Assembly: GCA_038501625.1 (NCBI GenBank)
Contig: JAZAYU010000002.1
Coordinates: 17,970,053 to 18,034,052 of the forward strand
Direction of reading: 5' to 3'
DNA from: Corbicula japonica
Lineage: Eukaryota > Mollusca > Bivalvia > Venerida > Cyrenidae
DNA length: 64,000 nt
Shown here: positions 11,942 through 22,862 of the stretch, one piece after another
Numbering within the stretch: the stretch's first letter is position 1
How the letters are laid out: the number at the start of each line of letters is the position of its first letter
The notes under the pieces: model-generated
The model's input: the letters and a program-made list of their open reading frames with translations, nothing else
The model's database searches: none
What the model was told of the DNA's origin: nothing
Translations under genes and position numbers: made by a program

Positions 11942-12455
11942 GTAAGGCATCTTTCCGCTATTTGTACAAAAATCTGGAATAAGCTACTACTAGACAGAAA
12001 TTATATGCTCCAGCTATATGCTAGACTGACTTACATACTAGTAAATACCCAGTGACCTTAGCAGATAATTATATTATAGGGCTATGTCAAGTGCAATGTT
12101 ATTTAATCTTATCAGTGTAAACAGGTATATATGGTACGCCAAATCTGCATAAACTAAAATATTAGAAAACATAGATAATAATTCATTGCCGTTCTCTTTA
12201 ATTTAGTTTAAGATAGTTAACTTGAATAATCATCTCCGATTCTAGTGAAGCTAGATCCAAAGATTTTGGAAAGCTCTTTGCGTTGCTATCTTGAATAATT
12301 TGCACTTTTGTAAATTTTTGTTTTGGATATTCTATAAATTACAACAATTTGAAGAGCTTTCAGATAGCTTTAAGATCACTCTAAGTCAACTTATTCTATC
12401 ATCAAATAAAATACACACCTAGTACCTTTTTCTATACATGAGCTGAGCATAGTCG

Positions 12456-12494
<39 letters not shown>

Positions 12495-15400
12495 TCTTGT
12501 TCTTTGTCTTCTTTTACGTGCAAAATATCGAGTATTGAAAGCAAATTTAGGTCACGGGCTCTTTTTTCGAGAGTATTTTTCTATCAAATCATCGTTACAT
12601 TTTAAAACTTTAATTATAATGTGCACCAAATTCATCTCTGTACTGTGTTTAATAAACTGATTTTTAGGTTACATAATTACACAGGTTTTGACGCTTGGCT
12701 ACTTTTCGTTCCTGTTCGCTAATTTTATATTTAGGTCTGGATGCCTGTTTTGTTGGTGTGCCTCTCGACATTGGAACATCAAACCGGTCGGGGACGAGAT
12801 ATGGGCCTCGGCAAATACGGTGCGAGTCATCATTGCTTAGAAAAGTCAACATTGCTACAGGTTAATGATTTCAAGTGTTGTCTTTAAACGAATTACAACT
12901 TGACAGACATGCATAATGGTTTTAACAGCTACCTAACTACTGTATAACTTAACTGATAGTTGTTTTTATGATGCGTTAATCGGTAAATCAGGTTTTCCGC
13001 CACCTTTCCGCATTACACACAAACTTGATTAATGTAAACATGTATAATGTAATAAAACAGAAAATGTAATTCCGCATAGGTCAATCAATTATTTATAATT
13101 AATATTTAATATGTAAACATATTTTGAAGATTTCTGAAGCGTTGCGTGCTAAATCTATGGATAAATTACGTATCCCTGTCTATTTATTACTTTTTATGAC
13201 TGATTAGGACTTTAATAGCAAAACTGTTCTTTTATCGTACACTTTTAATTGTATTATCACATTAAAAACAAATTATTAAAATCTGTTGTTTTTTTTAAAC
13301 TTTGTTCGCACTTTTCGTTCGGATCAGACATAACGATAAAACAATTTGAGCAAATTTGAATACAAATTCTTCCAAAGATTTTAAACTTTAAATGATTCTG
13401 AGTTTATAATAGTATTTGTGAATATAATGTGGCGCAGTAAACAATGCAGTCGTATTTTATTGAAATATTACTTGAGATTTTGGTTGTAGGAGCTTGCCCA
13501 TTTGACTCGATGCAAGTCGCAGATGTTGGTGACGTCAATCTTAATCTTTATAATCTTCCAAAGGCTTGTGAGGACATACGCAAACACTTTTTAAAGTTGA
13601 TTCAAAATGGCTGCGTTACTTTGGCGCTTGGGGGAGACCATACAATGACCTACCCAATCCTGCAAGCAATAAAGGTACACGTACTTAATGCCAGCTTAGA
13701 TAAAATGTAAATAGATTTTCGGACATCATGTAATATATCAAGAAGAGTTTATTTGAGCATCACATAAACGTATAGTTATATATAAGTTTTGAATTAAAAG
13801 ACGATATTTGAGCCACTTCGCTTCAGCTAACTTAGTAGATGAACAACATAGGACGACTGCCTTGTAAACATGCCCAAACACAGATCAGAAAAAGCTAAGA
13901 AGTATCCATCATGTTTTCTGTTTGGAATGCACAACACAAAAAACAATTTGGTAATGAAATAGGTCACCACAAATACAACACATCGTTTGAATTAACTCAC
14001 AAAAAGTTAGAGTCAGTAACGCAGTTGGTTAGCAGTTTATACTACGGCACCGGCGGTCTTAGCCCAACTACCGGATGAAGTTGATCAACCAACTGGTGTC
14101 CAGTACAGTTACTTATTTTGTTACTGTTTACAGCAGCATAGGCATTGACAGGATGCGGAAGGGGTTTCTTGCACCTGCCGTGGCTCACCTTGAGAAAAAG
14201 TTTTTAATCAAGGTTTTATCAAGTAACGCATTAAATTACCTCACAAAAGGTTCTATAGGTATTACATAGAATTGCAATTAGTATTAGTCCCATCTGCGAC
14301 TTTGAAGTATTACAACCCGAACTGCAAATACAATTTTAAAACATTTAAACAATTAGAACGGAAATCGGGTGAGATTGCAGAGTTGCTTTGAACAGGTTTT
14401 CGGTAAAACGATGTGCACTTTTCTGAAATAAGACTGAATTTAAAACTTCAGGTACTAGACGTTTTTGCATGCTTACCAAACGTATGGTTTAAATGTTATG
14501 GCGGTAACCCCTCTAGGATTCACTTTTTTCGTTAATAATGTGTAGTGTCATGTTTGAACTTGGTCATTTTATATACCAAAGCTGTCTTTTTCTCTCTTCT
14601 TTTAGCTGTGTGGGAGGCTGTGTCTTCTGAAAATGGCCATTCCTGATATGAATATTTCATTTTTCTTGTTAGGAAAAGCATGGGCCAGTAGGTTTGGTAC
14701 ATGTTGATGCCCACTCGGACACTAATGACGAAATGTTAGGTGAAAAGATTGCTCATGGGACGCCATTTCGTCGTGCAATGGAAGAAGGATGTTTAGTAGG
14801 AAATAAAGTGATACAGATTGGTTTGCGAGGGTCAAATTACCATCTGACTGACTACGACTGGGGCAAAAAGCAGGTATTAATGTTTCTAAAAAAAGCTTAC
14901 AGTATTGTTATCAGTAAAATAACCCGTTACCGATGTCGTGCAGTAATTGTTACGTATATCAGGGCTATCCGATCAACCGTTCTTTGGGGTTGTCCCGGTT
15001 AGCTCAGTTGGTTGCGTCGCAGGAATTGCAGGGCTAGGCGCTGTCGCCGTGACGGTGCGGGTTCGCTCCCAGCTAGAGCCAATATCATTTTACACAGGTT
15101 TTTTCTTGTTCCCTTTAGTCAAGCCCCAGTACAATGAAAAATATTAAGTTGAATTAAAAAAATTCCAAGCAGTAATGGTATAAGACTGAATATTTACAGC
15201 TTACTTGATTAATTTATGTTTTAAAATAAGTTTTTAAAAAGTTTCAATTTCTTTTTCTTAACAAAGTCTACTAAAATATTTCATTAAGTAAATGTTATAA
15301 CAACATAAAGTATTAACTAGGTAGATGTTATACCGTAAATTGGGATATTTTGGCCTTGGTTAATAATTGGCCTAATTGGCCACCCTAATGAAAAGGCGAA

Positions 15401-18400
15401 AATTAAACACACCAAAATATGCCACAGGTGAAAATAAAGCCCAGGTAGTGCAAACACCACAATACAGATTTTTTTTCGCACTTCGCCGACGTTTATCACA
15501 ATTTAGCGCTAATAAAAAACAACTCAATAAATCTCATTATTTAAATTTCAATTAGTGTATTTAAGTTTGTTGGATTATTGTTTGTTGCAATAAATGTTGT
15601 GAAAATGTGAGATTGGTTTTAGTGTTTTAAATATCATATCATTATTTGCATTACACATATAATTTTTATGCATTTCAAATTTATATTTCTGCATGTGAAG
15701 TTTTATTTTTGTTTTTCAAATAATAATATGAATAATTGTGCTGTCTTTAATTGCTTTTTCCTATATTTATTTTTTTTATAAATATGTCTAAGATAAATGC
15801 TGACCAATCTGATAAATTAGCTTAGATGACACGACAAAATAACGTATTTGTGTTTATTTTTCGCCACACAATGATAAATGGCCAAAATTAAACTGGCGAA
15901 AATAAAACACAGGCACTTTGGGGCAAAATGGCCAAAATTTGACGACGCCAAAATATCCCAATTTACGGTATTTGAAAGAATTTAGGTTTTTGTATTTGTT
16001 TTTGTTACTGCGACAACTGAAACAGAGGCGACGCAACATAACTCCTATCTAGTTACAAATACCCTTTTCTTTCTTGAGTCATTCTTCACAATATTATTTT
16101 GTAATAACAGGGTTTTAGAGTAGTGCAAGCGCATGAATGCTGGCATAAGTCATTATCTCCACTGATGGCTGAAGTTAGAAAAATAATGGGGAACCATCCT
16201 GTTTATATTTCGTTTGATATTGATGCGCTGGATCCTAGCTTTGCACCCGGAACTGGTATGGCATTACTGGAATACTTAGTTTGATTATACGCCTGAAACA
16301 AATTTGTACGATTGCCATAGTTAGACGACTAGGTAAATCGTTGTTTTTGTATAATAGTTTCATGTTAACACATCAGTATTTTCAGCATTGTTTTGATTGT
16401 TAATATATTTGAGGGGAGCAATTAACTAAAAGGATTGATTCTTACATGGGACTGTCAGTTAAACCTGCCATAGCAGCCACCTGCATACAGCAACAACATG
16501 TCTTAAACAGCTAGTTTGAATATGTCATAAACTGACATTTTGTTCTAATTTTTACCTGTATAAATACCTGTATTAAGCAGCCACTTTTTGTCACTCCCTT
16601 GGGTTACTGCTTAATACAGGTTTGACTGTATATATTTGAATTTTTTGTTTATATTTGATTTTTTTTAAAACTTAAAATAGATTGAAATGAAACTTTGAAA
16701 GCACCGAACAAAACAAATATGAAAATATTGCAGGCTCGGGTTTGAATGTGAATGTTCATGAATTGTAATGGAAATGGATATCACTTACCTCGTTGCCCAG
16801 CCCTGGGTTGCGAGCAAGTGATAAATTATCAAGTTGATTTACCTTTTATCAGGTACTCCTGAGATTGGAGGTTTGACATCAATACAAGGCCTGGAGATTA
16901 TTCGAGGGTGTCGAGGCCTGAATGTTGTTGGAGGAGATCTTGTTGAGGTAACTGAAATTGCTAAACGGCTGGCTTATGGTTTTATAAAATAATCATTGAA
17001 TGAAAAATAACGTCATTATCAAGTTCTTTTCCATTTATCTACTAATCGATGTCAGTCGGTGTGATAGGACTGCAATAATTTTCAGTCATGTCAGTTCGTA
17101 ACATTTGACAACAATTTGCAGGCGTAAATCGGAATGACCTATTGCGGAACATTAATAAAGGTAACGTTATAGTTGTCATGAATGACAAGTCATGAATATT
17201 GCGCACAGAAATTAAAGTACTTGTGAAAGGCAAACATGGTTAAGAAATTAACATTACCTTAACCATGAATTAACATGAAGACATCTTAATGTCAAATACG
17301 TTTCTTCCTTAATTTTTCAAAATGTATACAGTATAACTCTCGTAAAGACCTCTCATAATAAAGATGACCCGAAATAAAAAGATCACTGTTTCAATTCTCT
17401 TTTAAAAGTTTTGCACTATTTGATACCTTTAAATTATAACCATTCCACTATAAAGAACACTTTGGTCCATTCCCTGAGGTGGTCTTTATATACATGTAAT
17501 GGTTTCACTGTACATACGTTTATATATTTACATTCCTATTGATTTCTTCGTTTAAAAAAATTCGGTTCATTTTGCATGAACCGCATGACCCGTAATGACG
17601 TCAGTAACGTCATGGCTGTTACTATTGAAAACTCCCACGTATTACTCCCCCTTTTCACTTTATATAAATTTTTGAAAGCGTTCGACTTAAGTTCATTTAA
17701 AGAAAAAAATGAATAAAATGTAAATATAAGTAATGATTCTTATTTTGGTGCGGTTCATGCAGATTGAACGTGCACGCGAGAGCTGGCAAATCCATATGGA
17801 TTTCCCAGCTCTCGCGTGCACGCCCAATCTGCATGAACCGCACCAAAATAAGAATCATTCCTTAATTAGATGATTTTTATCTAAATACTTAACCTGAAGG
17901 ATTCGAATGTAGTACTTGCCTGTGAAAAAAATGGTGGACGTTGGTCAAGCTGGCTTTTGTTTGTAAAGAACTTTCCCGACTTTGTTTAAATAAAGTTATT
18001 ATATTGTTACAAACTAAACACAAGATCGTATTTTTAAAGTGATGATTTCTGAAGAAAGTGAATTATCTTTTGTGGCATATGGCAAATAGGGCATACTGTC
18101 TGACCTAAGTCCAGTCAGTTTGACTGACAATACAAGTAATGTATTTCCAGCAAAACGCCATCAATCAACGCCACTATTATAATAGAATTTTCAGGAAAGG
18201 TTACTAACAAAACTGCTGACCTTACAAAGCAGAAACAATTAACGAAAATTGGAATCAAAAGGACATCATTACAAGTTCACATTAAAACATTTGTAGTAAG
18301 TACATAGCACACTATTAATTAAAGCAAAACGAGTTATAGGAAACGAGAAACTGTAAGCAGTCAACGATCTAACTTTCTATAGCACATTAATCGTCTAAAA

Positions 18401-18530
18401 TATTCATAATAACTATCTGTTTCAGGTATCACCACCGTACGATCTTCAAGGCACAACAGCATTGACGGGTGCAAATCTTCTGTTTGAGATGTTATGTGTT
18501 CTACCGAAGTGCAAATACAACATTAAATAA
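11764..18530 (+). CDS. AGMAT: Agmatinase/guanidinobutyrase-like ureohydrolase, copy B (complete)
   Basis: Seven exons join in frame: 11764-11941, 12735-12860, 13490-13674, 14673-14873, 16111-16255, 16853-16947, 18426-18530 (TAA), giving 344 residues, about the size of animal AGMAT. Residues 1-28 are basic with no acid ([11 protein letters not shown]...RGISSS), a mitochondrial-type presequence. FNQPLS-like and MMRLPVQ segments follow, then the ureohydrolase domain with GGDHT, HVDAHSD and SFDIDALD, supplying all six metal ligands. I chose ATG 11764 because an upstream GTG is not a eukaryotic start and the TATA-like box fits. It hydrolyses a guanidino substrate (agmatine in the classical enzyme) to urea and an amine. 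It is the tandem partner of copy A, with identical intron phases. Motifs are more canonical here than in copy A, so it may retain the ancestral role. Confidence 0.94.
12457..12492. repeat. ATT microsatellite
   Basis: About 12 ATT units in the first intron of agmatinase B. Confidence 0.95.
12735..12860 (+). CDS. AGMAT: Agmatinase B, exon 2
   Basis: 126 bp, phase 1 to 1, encoding [17 protein letters not shown]. It aligns with 1997-2122 at 37 of 43 residues by my count. Confidence 0.93.
13490..13674 (+). CDS. AGMAT: Agmatinase B, exon 3 (GGDHT)
   Basis: 185 bp, phase 1 to 0, acceptor GTTGTAG. It carries [11 protein letters not shown] and GGDHT. Confidence 0.93.
14588..14662 (+). repeat. Interspersed repeat family R, truncated copy
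   Basis: GTGTGGGAGGCTGTGTCTTC and the following CCTGATATGAATATTTCA match the 3' part of the copy at 58948-59128. It ends 10 bases before an exon of agmatinase B, so the repeat supplies part of that polypyrimidine region. Confidence 0.65.
14673..14873 (+). CDS. AGMAT: Agmatinase B, exon 4 (HVDAHSD)
   Basis: 201 bp, phase 0 to 0. It carries VHVDAHSDT with three metal ligands and the canonical His before the motif. Confidence 0.93.
14900..15090 (+). mobile_element. SINE-like element with 3' tRNA-like module, copy 1
   Basis: An A-box-like TTAGCTCAGTTGG (14999-15011) and a B-box-like GGTTCGCTCCC (15060-15070) sit about 50 bp apart, as in a tRNA gene. About 90 bp upstream of the A box is also conserved in the copies at 41473 and 46847, so the repeat is longer than a tRNA. 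It is intronic in agmatinase B. Confidence 0.75.
16111..16255 (+). CDS. AGMAT: Agmatinase B, exon 5 (SFDIDALDP)
   Basis: 145 bp, phase 0 to 1. It carries [18 protein letters not shown], the final metal-ligand pair. Confidence 0.93.
16561..16625. repeat. Short hairpin
   Basis: ACCTGTATTAAGCAG and CTGCTTAATACAGGT are inverted copies around a loop of about 26 bases in an intron of agmatinase B. Confidence 0.7.
16676..16745 (+). repeat. Interspersed repeat family S, copy 1
   Basis: Shares the ACTTTGAAAGC..GAAAATATTGCAGGCTCGG pattern with 28933-29020 and, inverted, with 60756-60842. Confidence 0.65.
16853..16947 (+). CDS. AGMAT: Agmatinase B, exon 6
   Basis: 95 bp, phase 1 to 0, encoding [11 protein letters not shown] and VVGGDLVE. 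Confidence 0.93.
17732..17859. repeat. 128-bp near-perfect palindrome
   Basis: Two 64-bp arms meet with no spacer at AAATCCATATGGATTT. I count three mismatched pairs. Arms contain TTTTGGTGCGGTTCATGCAG and GTGCACGCGAGAGCTGG. It lies in the last intron of agmatinase B. Confidence 0.93.
18426..18530 (+). CDS. AGMAT: Agmatinase B, terminal exon
   Basis: 105 bp including the TAA stop. It encodes [15 protein letters not shown] and the terminal helix ending YNIK. Confidence 0.93.
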   Translation, partial: VSPPYDLQGTTALTGANLLFEMLCVLPKCKYNIK

Positions 18531-18672
18531 TGATTTCATAGTAATTCGTAAATTTGATTAAAAAGTTTCATGCATGTATAAAAATTGACCTCTTGTCTCA
18601 ATATTCTGTTTTGCAGGTATTCTTTCTTTTTTCGATGACATTTATATGGATCTCTTGTCAGATAGTACAATG

Positions 18673-18678
18673 AATAAA
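18673..18678 (+). promoter_or_regulatory. Candidate poly(A) signal of agmatinase B
   Basis: AATAAA lies 143 bases after the stop, almost the same distance as in copy A. Confidence 0.6.
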
Positions 18679-18699
18679 TATCATGTATTAAGAACTTGT

Positions 18700-20440
18700 T
18701 GCTTTACACATTATTCGTGGTTTTAGTTGCAAACCTACATCGACCTCTAGTTAGAAGTATATGCTCTAAACGGGTTACGTGGTGTTAGTTGCATATGTTC
18801 ATCAAACTTTGAGTTACTTAGTAAAACCGTTTTATATTAAAGTAATATTTTCAAAGAGCTCATTTGTTAATACGGTATATTAAGTAATATAAGTCAATGT
18901 ATTTTCTTTAACGTGTTGGAAAATGAGTCCTTTGAATTTGTCACCGATAAACATTTAACTTCATTACTGTTTTTTATGACACTTTATTTGATATTAGTCT
19001 AATAACACAATATCGGAAATAATATCGTCTTCAAGTTGATTAAACACCAATGACCAAGTTCCTTTTCTAATTCAGCAAATATGATTATGTAGCTGCTATG
19101 TTGTAAAAATAAGTTGTAAGAGATACATATGCCGGTTGTTAAAATGGCAGTTTTAAGCCTTGTAGTTTTATGTTTTTTATTGATTTATAATAAGCCGTAT
19201 TGATTGATAGAAAAAAGAGAATGGCTGTTTACTACAAACAGCAATGTACTTCATTGAATGTCAATGTTCATTCACTAGAGAGTCAGTTTTTTAACCTTTA
19301 CCGGAGCTCAACACATGCTGATGCTGAAACAACAAGAGAGAAAGTATTACATCACTTGATGACAACGATTTTAAAAAGAAGCGTGGTCGGTCGGCCTCAG
19401 TCTTTTTTTCTCAATTAATAAAAATGCTTTCGATAATTACATGGTAAAATCTGAGTCTTTCCTTAGCATTTAAACACTTTAAGAAATAGCACACCAATTA
19501 ATCAGTGGAAATAAAAACTTGACAATAATAACATTGAAAACTCCTATTACATTACTAATGCCAGTGAAATTCAATGCAAAAATCTGGAGGAATTTGATCA
19601 CCATTATATATATCTTGGAAGTTGTTGGTTCAGTATCTATCGGTTTAAAAAAAAGAAAAAAGAAAAATAATACGTTGTTGAAGCAAATTAAGCGTTGGAT
19701 TTTGTTCTTCCTTTAATTAAAACTTTTTAAGTATCATTTCTTTGCATAATTAGGTTTTAAAGATTGTGTGATTTCTTTTGTAAATGCGATAAACTTCTAA
19801 ATTTGACTGTCAAATCTGTTTGAGACTTTCAGGTTAAATTTAATCGATCCCATCATCATTAAGAAAAGAGGAAGTAACATTGACCTTTGTGAACAATAAC
19901 AGCATCTTTCCACTTAATCAAATGTCCAGATATGCGCAAATACCAAAAATTAAATAAAACATAAAATATAGCATCACTGAACAAAATTTTGGCATTTAAA
20001 ACTGGTACATTTTATTTTTTGCTCAGTATATTTTTCTTATAAAAGTACAACATTAACTAAGAACAGTGAGGAAAACATAAGGTCGTGAAATATTGTTCGC
20101 TCCCACAATTTAGCACTAAATGATTTTGGTGCATAATTATAATCATTGATATCTATTAATTAGTTTTTAGGTAACAAAAACGCAAGTATTGAGAATTAAA
20201 TATATTTAACCCGCTTACATAATTCTTCATGTCATCGTTCAAGTTCGCTTTACTATTTACGAAATGATCTTGAGACCAGGATACCACAATAAACTTACCA
20301 TTTTGCACCTGATGTAAAAGGGTTGACTTCTCAAAATTGTTCAAAGAAAGGATGTTGACGTTGAGCACAACGTGTCCACAATTTTTAAGATAGCTCTTAA
20401 CTGGAACTTGGCTACCAAAAAGATGCCAGTTAGCACCTCT
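18700..20440. other. Intergenic stretch, no supported feature
   Basis: AT-rich sequence between agmatinase B and the 1.9-kb element. Short open frames lack recognisable motifs. Confidence 0.5.
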
Positions 20441-20447
20441 GAGTTTG

Positions 20448-22347
20448 TACGGAAGAGTATACTGACCCCCCTTATATCTTTTTTTATAGATATGAGATAA
20501 TTATTGAGTTATATACTACAAAAATGATTAAAATCAAGAAAGTTATATTATACGCAAAACGTATCTGTGATTTTATTATAATTTAAAATATTTTGAAAAA
20601 AGATGGTTTTTTGTTTTATGTCAAGATATGTTTGTATTAAATAACTGGCAACATCAATAATATTATTCTGTCTAATTTACAGCAGATCAAATTTGTTAAA
20701 CATATATATTAATAATATATAATTGTATGTTACCATCTGCCATAAAAAGTTAGGGTGTTCTGTTGGGGCCATAATTGTTTCGCCCTGTCGACATCTTGGG
20801 CGGGACCAAAAAATCGCGACAACTCGATTCGAGACCGCGAAACCACGATGCGAGAGAGCAAAAAACAGGATAAGAGGTAACGAAAGTATGATGCTGGTAG
20901 GTACTCGCATCCTACTTTCGCGACCTCGCATAGTTGTTTTTGTGTTCTCGCCATCGTGTTTTTCTGAGGACAGCGAGACCATGAACACGTGAAAGCACGA
21001 CGAGAGATCGCCTAAATAAGACGCGAGGGCGCGATATCAACATCGCGCCCTTGCATCGTACTTTCGTGATATCGCTCCGTTGTTTCGCGATCTTGCATCG
21101 TACTTTCGTGGTCTCGCTCTCCTGAAGGTCAGCGAACCGAAAACTTATTGCTTTTCCATGTTTGATCTATAGTAATTCTTTGGATTCTCTTTGATTTATT
21201 ACTCTTAAGGCACTATAAGGCATGGTCTTCTGATCGAGTTCATTTAGACACACAGGCCATGCCAACATGACAGTTTGCTTTTGCCTTAAACTTCAAATTG
21301 ATGGTTATTACCCTTGCCTGTTGACTAATTGACTTATTTCTAACCTGTTAATTTGCATTCTTTCAAAAGTACAATGCATTTTTCTTATATTTGATAGTTT
21401 GGATAATGGTGATACAGAAATTTTGTTTTGTTTTAAGAAAGATTTTTACATTTCTTAGCTATTTTTACCACACAGCTTTTGCTTATATCGAGTGTATATC
21501 CCTAACTTTATTCTATTTGTCATGTTTGTGTTAGCTGATAAAAAGGCGAGATCACAAAACCGCGAAAACACGATCAGAGATCGCAAAACAACGATACGAG
21601 ATTGCGACTGCACGATGCGAGGGCGCGAAATAACATAACACCTCGTGTCGTACTTTCGCGATTTCGCATCGTGTTTTCGCGTTTACGTGGTCTCGCTATC
21701 ACGAGGCTCAGACCACGAAAACTCGAAAACAAGATTCGAGAACGCGAAACAACGATGTGAGGTCGTGAAAGTATGACGCTAAAGCGCGATATTAATTTTT
21801 GCGTCCTCGCTGCGACTTCGCTTCGTTGTTGTTTTTTGCGCGATATTTTTTGCATCATCGTTTCGCGATCTCGCATCGTTGTTTCGCGGTTTCGCATCAT
21901 GTTTTCGCGTCTTCGTGGTGTCGCGCAAGAGGTCGAAATGGCCCCGTAGGAACAACGATGGCCCCGTAGGAACACCGTAGTAAGTCGATACATGAGGAGG
22001 AATATGTAATTTTCTATTTCTCTCAAATTATATATTATAGTTATCATATAAGTCGTGTTCCAATTTTAGTTATATTATATTTATGATATAGCAAGCTGTT
22101 TGTTACAATGAAATATATATTCCGCAGAATATTATTTCGATTTTTAAGAAGGAAATTGTATTTCAGTTAAAATAAACACAGGACTTCTGGTCAGATAACT
22201 TTTATTACAGCAATAAAACCTAGGAGATAAATATAAAATATATGTATAAGTTTGATAAAAATATACAAATATAAAGGGATATTATTTATATTCCTTACAA
22301 TTTTACCCTTATAAAAGATTTAAGGGGGGTCAGTATACTCTTCCGTA
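20448..22347. mobile_element. 1.9-kb non-autonomous DNA transposon with 7-bp target duplication
   Basis: The ends are near-perfect inverted repeats of about 36 bp beginning TACGGAAGAGTATACTGACC. GAGTTTG is duplicated immediately outside both ends (20441-20447 and 22348-22354). AT-rich arms surround two GC-rich blocks (about 20755-21130 and 21540-21990) built from shuffled versions of TTTCGCGATCTCGCATCGT in both orientations. No transposase frame is present; the long minus-strand frame at 21574-22047 is an artefact of the repeats. A 7-bp duplication does not fix the superfamily. Confidence 0.88.
20754..21976. mobile_element. Possible nested inverted-repeat element inside the 1.9-kb element
   Basis: GGTGTTCTGTTGGGGCCAT at the left and the mirror of GGTGTTCCTACGGGGCCAT at the right bound the GC-rich blocks. 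This suggests a second, internal set of termini. The right end repeats ATGGCCCCGTAGGAACA twice. Confidence 0.5.
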
Positions 22348-22862
22348 GAGTTTGATTGTCATGTCTATAAACTCAATTTTATCGAAACTTAAACCTTTAC
22401 CTTCGCAAAACGAATAAAAAATCAATAGGCTGAAAAAGAAAATGTTATAAACAAAATGATATGCAACTACGATTATAAAACTTTGAAACAACTTTACATG
22501 ATAAAAATTATTTCACGTGGAATAGACATAGGATCGATAGATTGTATTATATAGTATTATATTTACCTATAATGATAGGTATTAAGGGCAAATGAGTTTG
22601 CAATCTTATACTTGAGCATGTAAAGTGAATATTTATGAATATAAGTTTAACACCTCCATAACATATTGAAATTTATATAACTTCACATGACCCCTCCGAG
22701 CTAAGTTTGTTTTGGATACATGTTTGCGATAAGTTTAAAATATAAATATAAATATCAATGAAAGCACAGAAAACATTTTTAGTTAATAGTACGCAAAAAA
22801 CCGTTCATTTGTACCAAATCTAGGTTATCTAATATGTTAACAAAATCTTATCTTTCTTACAG

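Noticed and set aside
14991..15080. Possible functional tRNA genes at this site and at 41545 and 46935
   Set aside because: A and B boxes are present, but the same upstream sequence accompanies every copy and I could not form a clean acceptor stem. I treat them as SINE-like repeats.
21574..22047. 157-residue open frame on the minus strand
   Set aside because: It is the longest open frame in the window but lies wholly in the repeat-built core of the 1.9-kb element. Its Arg-rich low-complexity sequence follows from the repeated CGCGA/ATGCG words.
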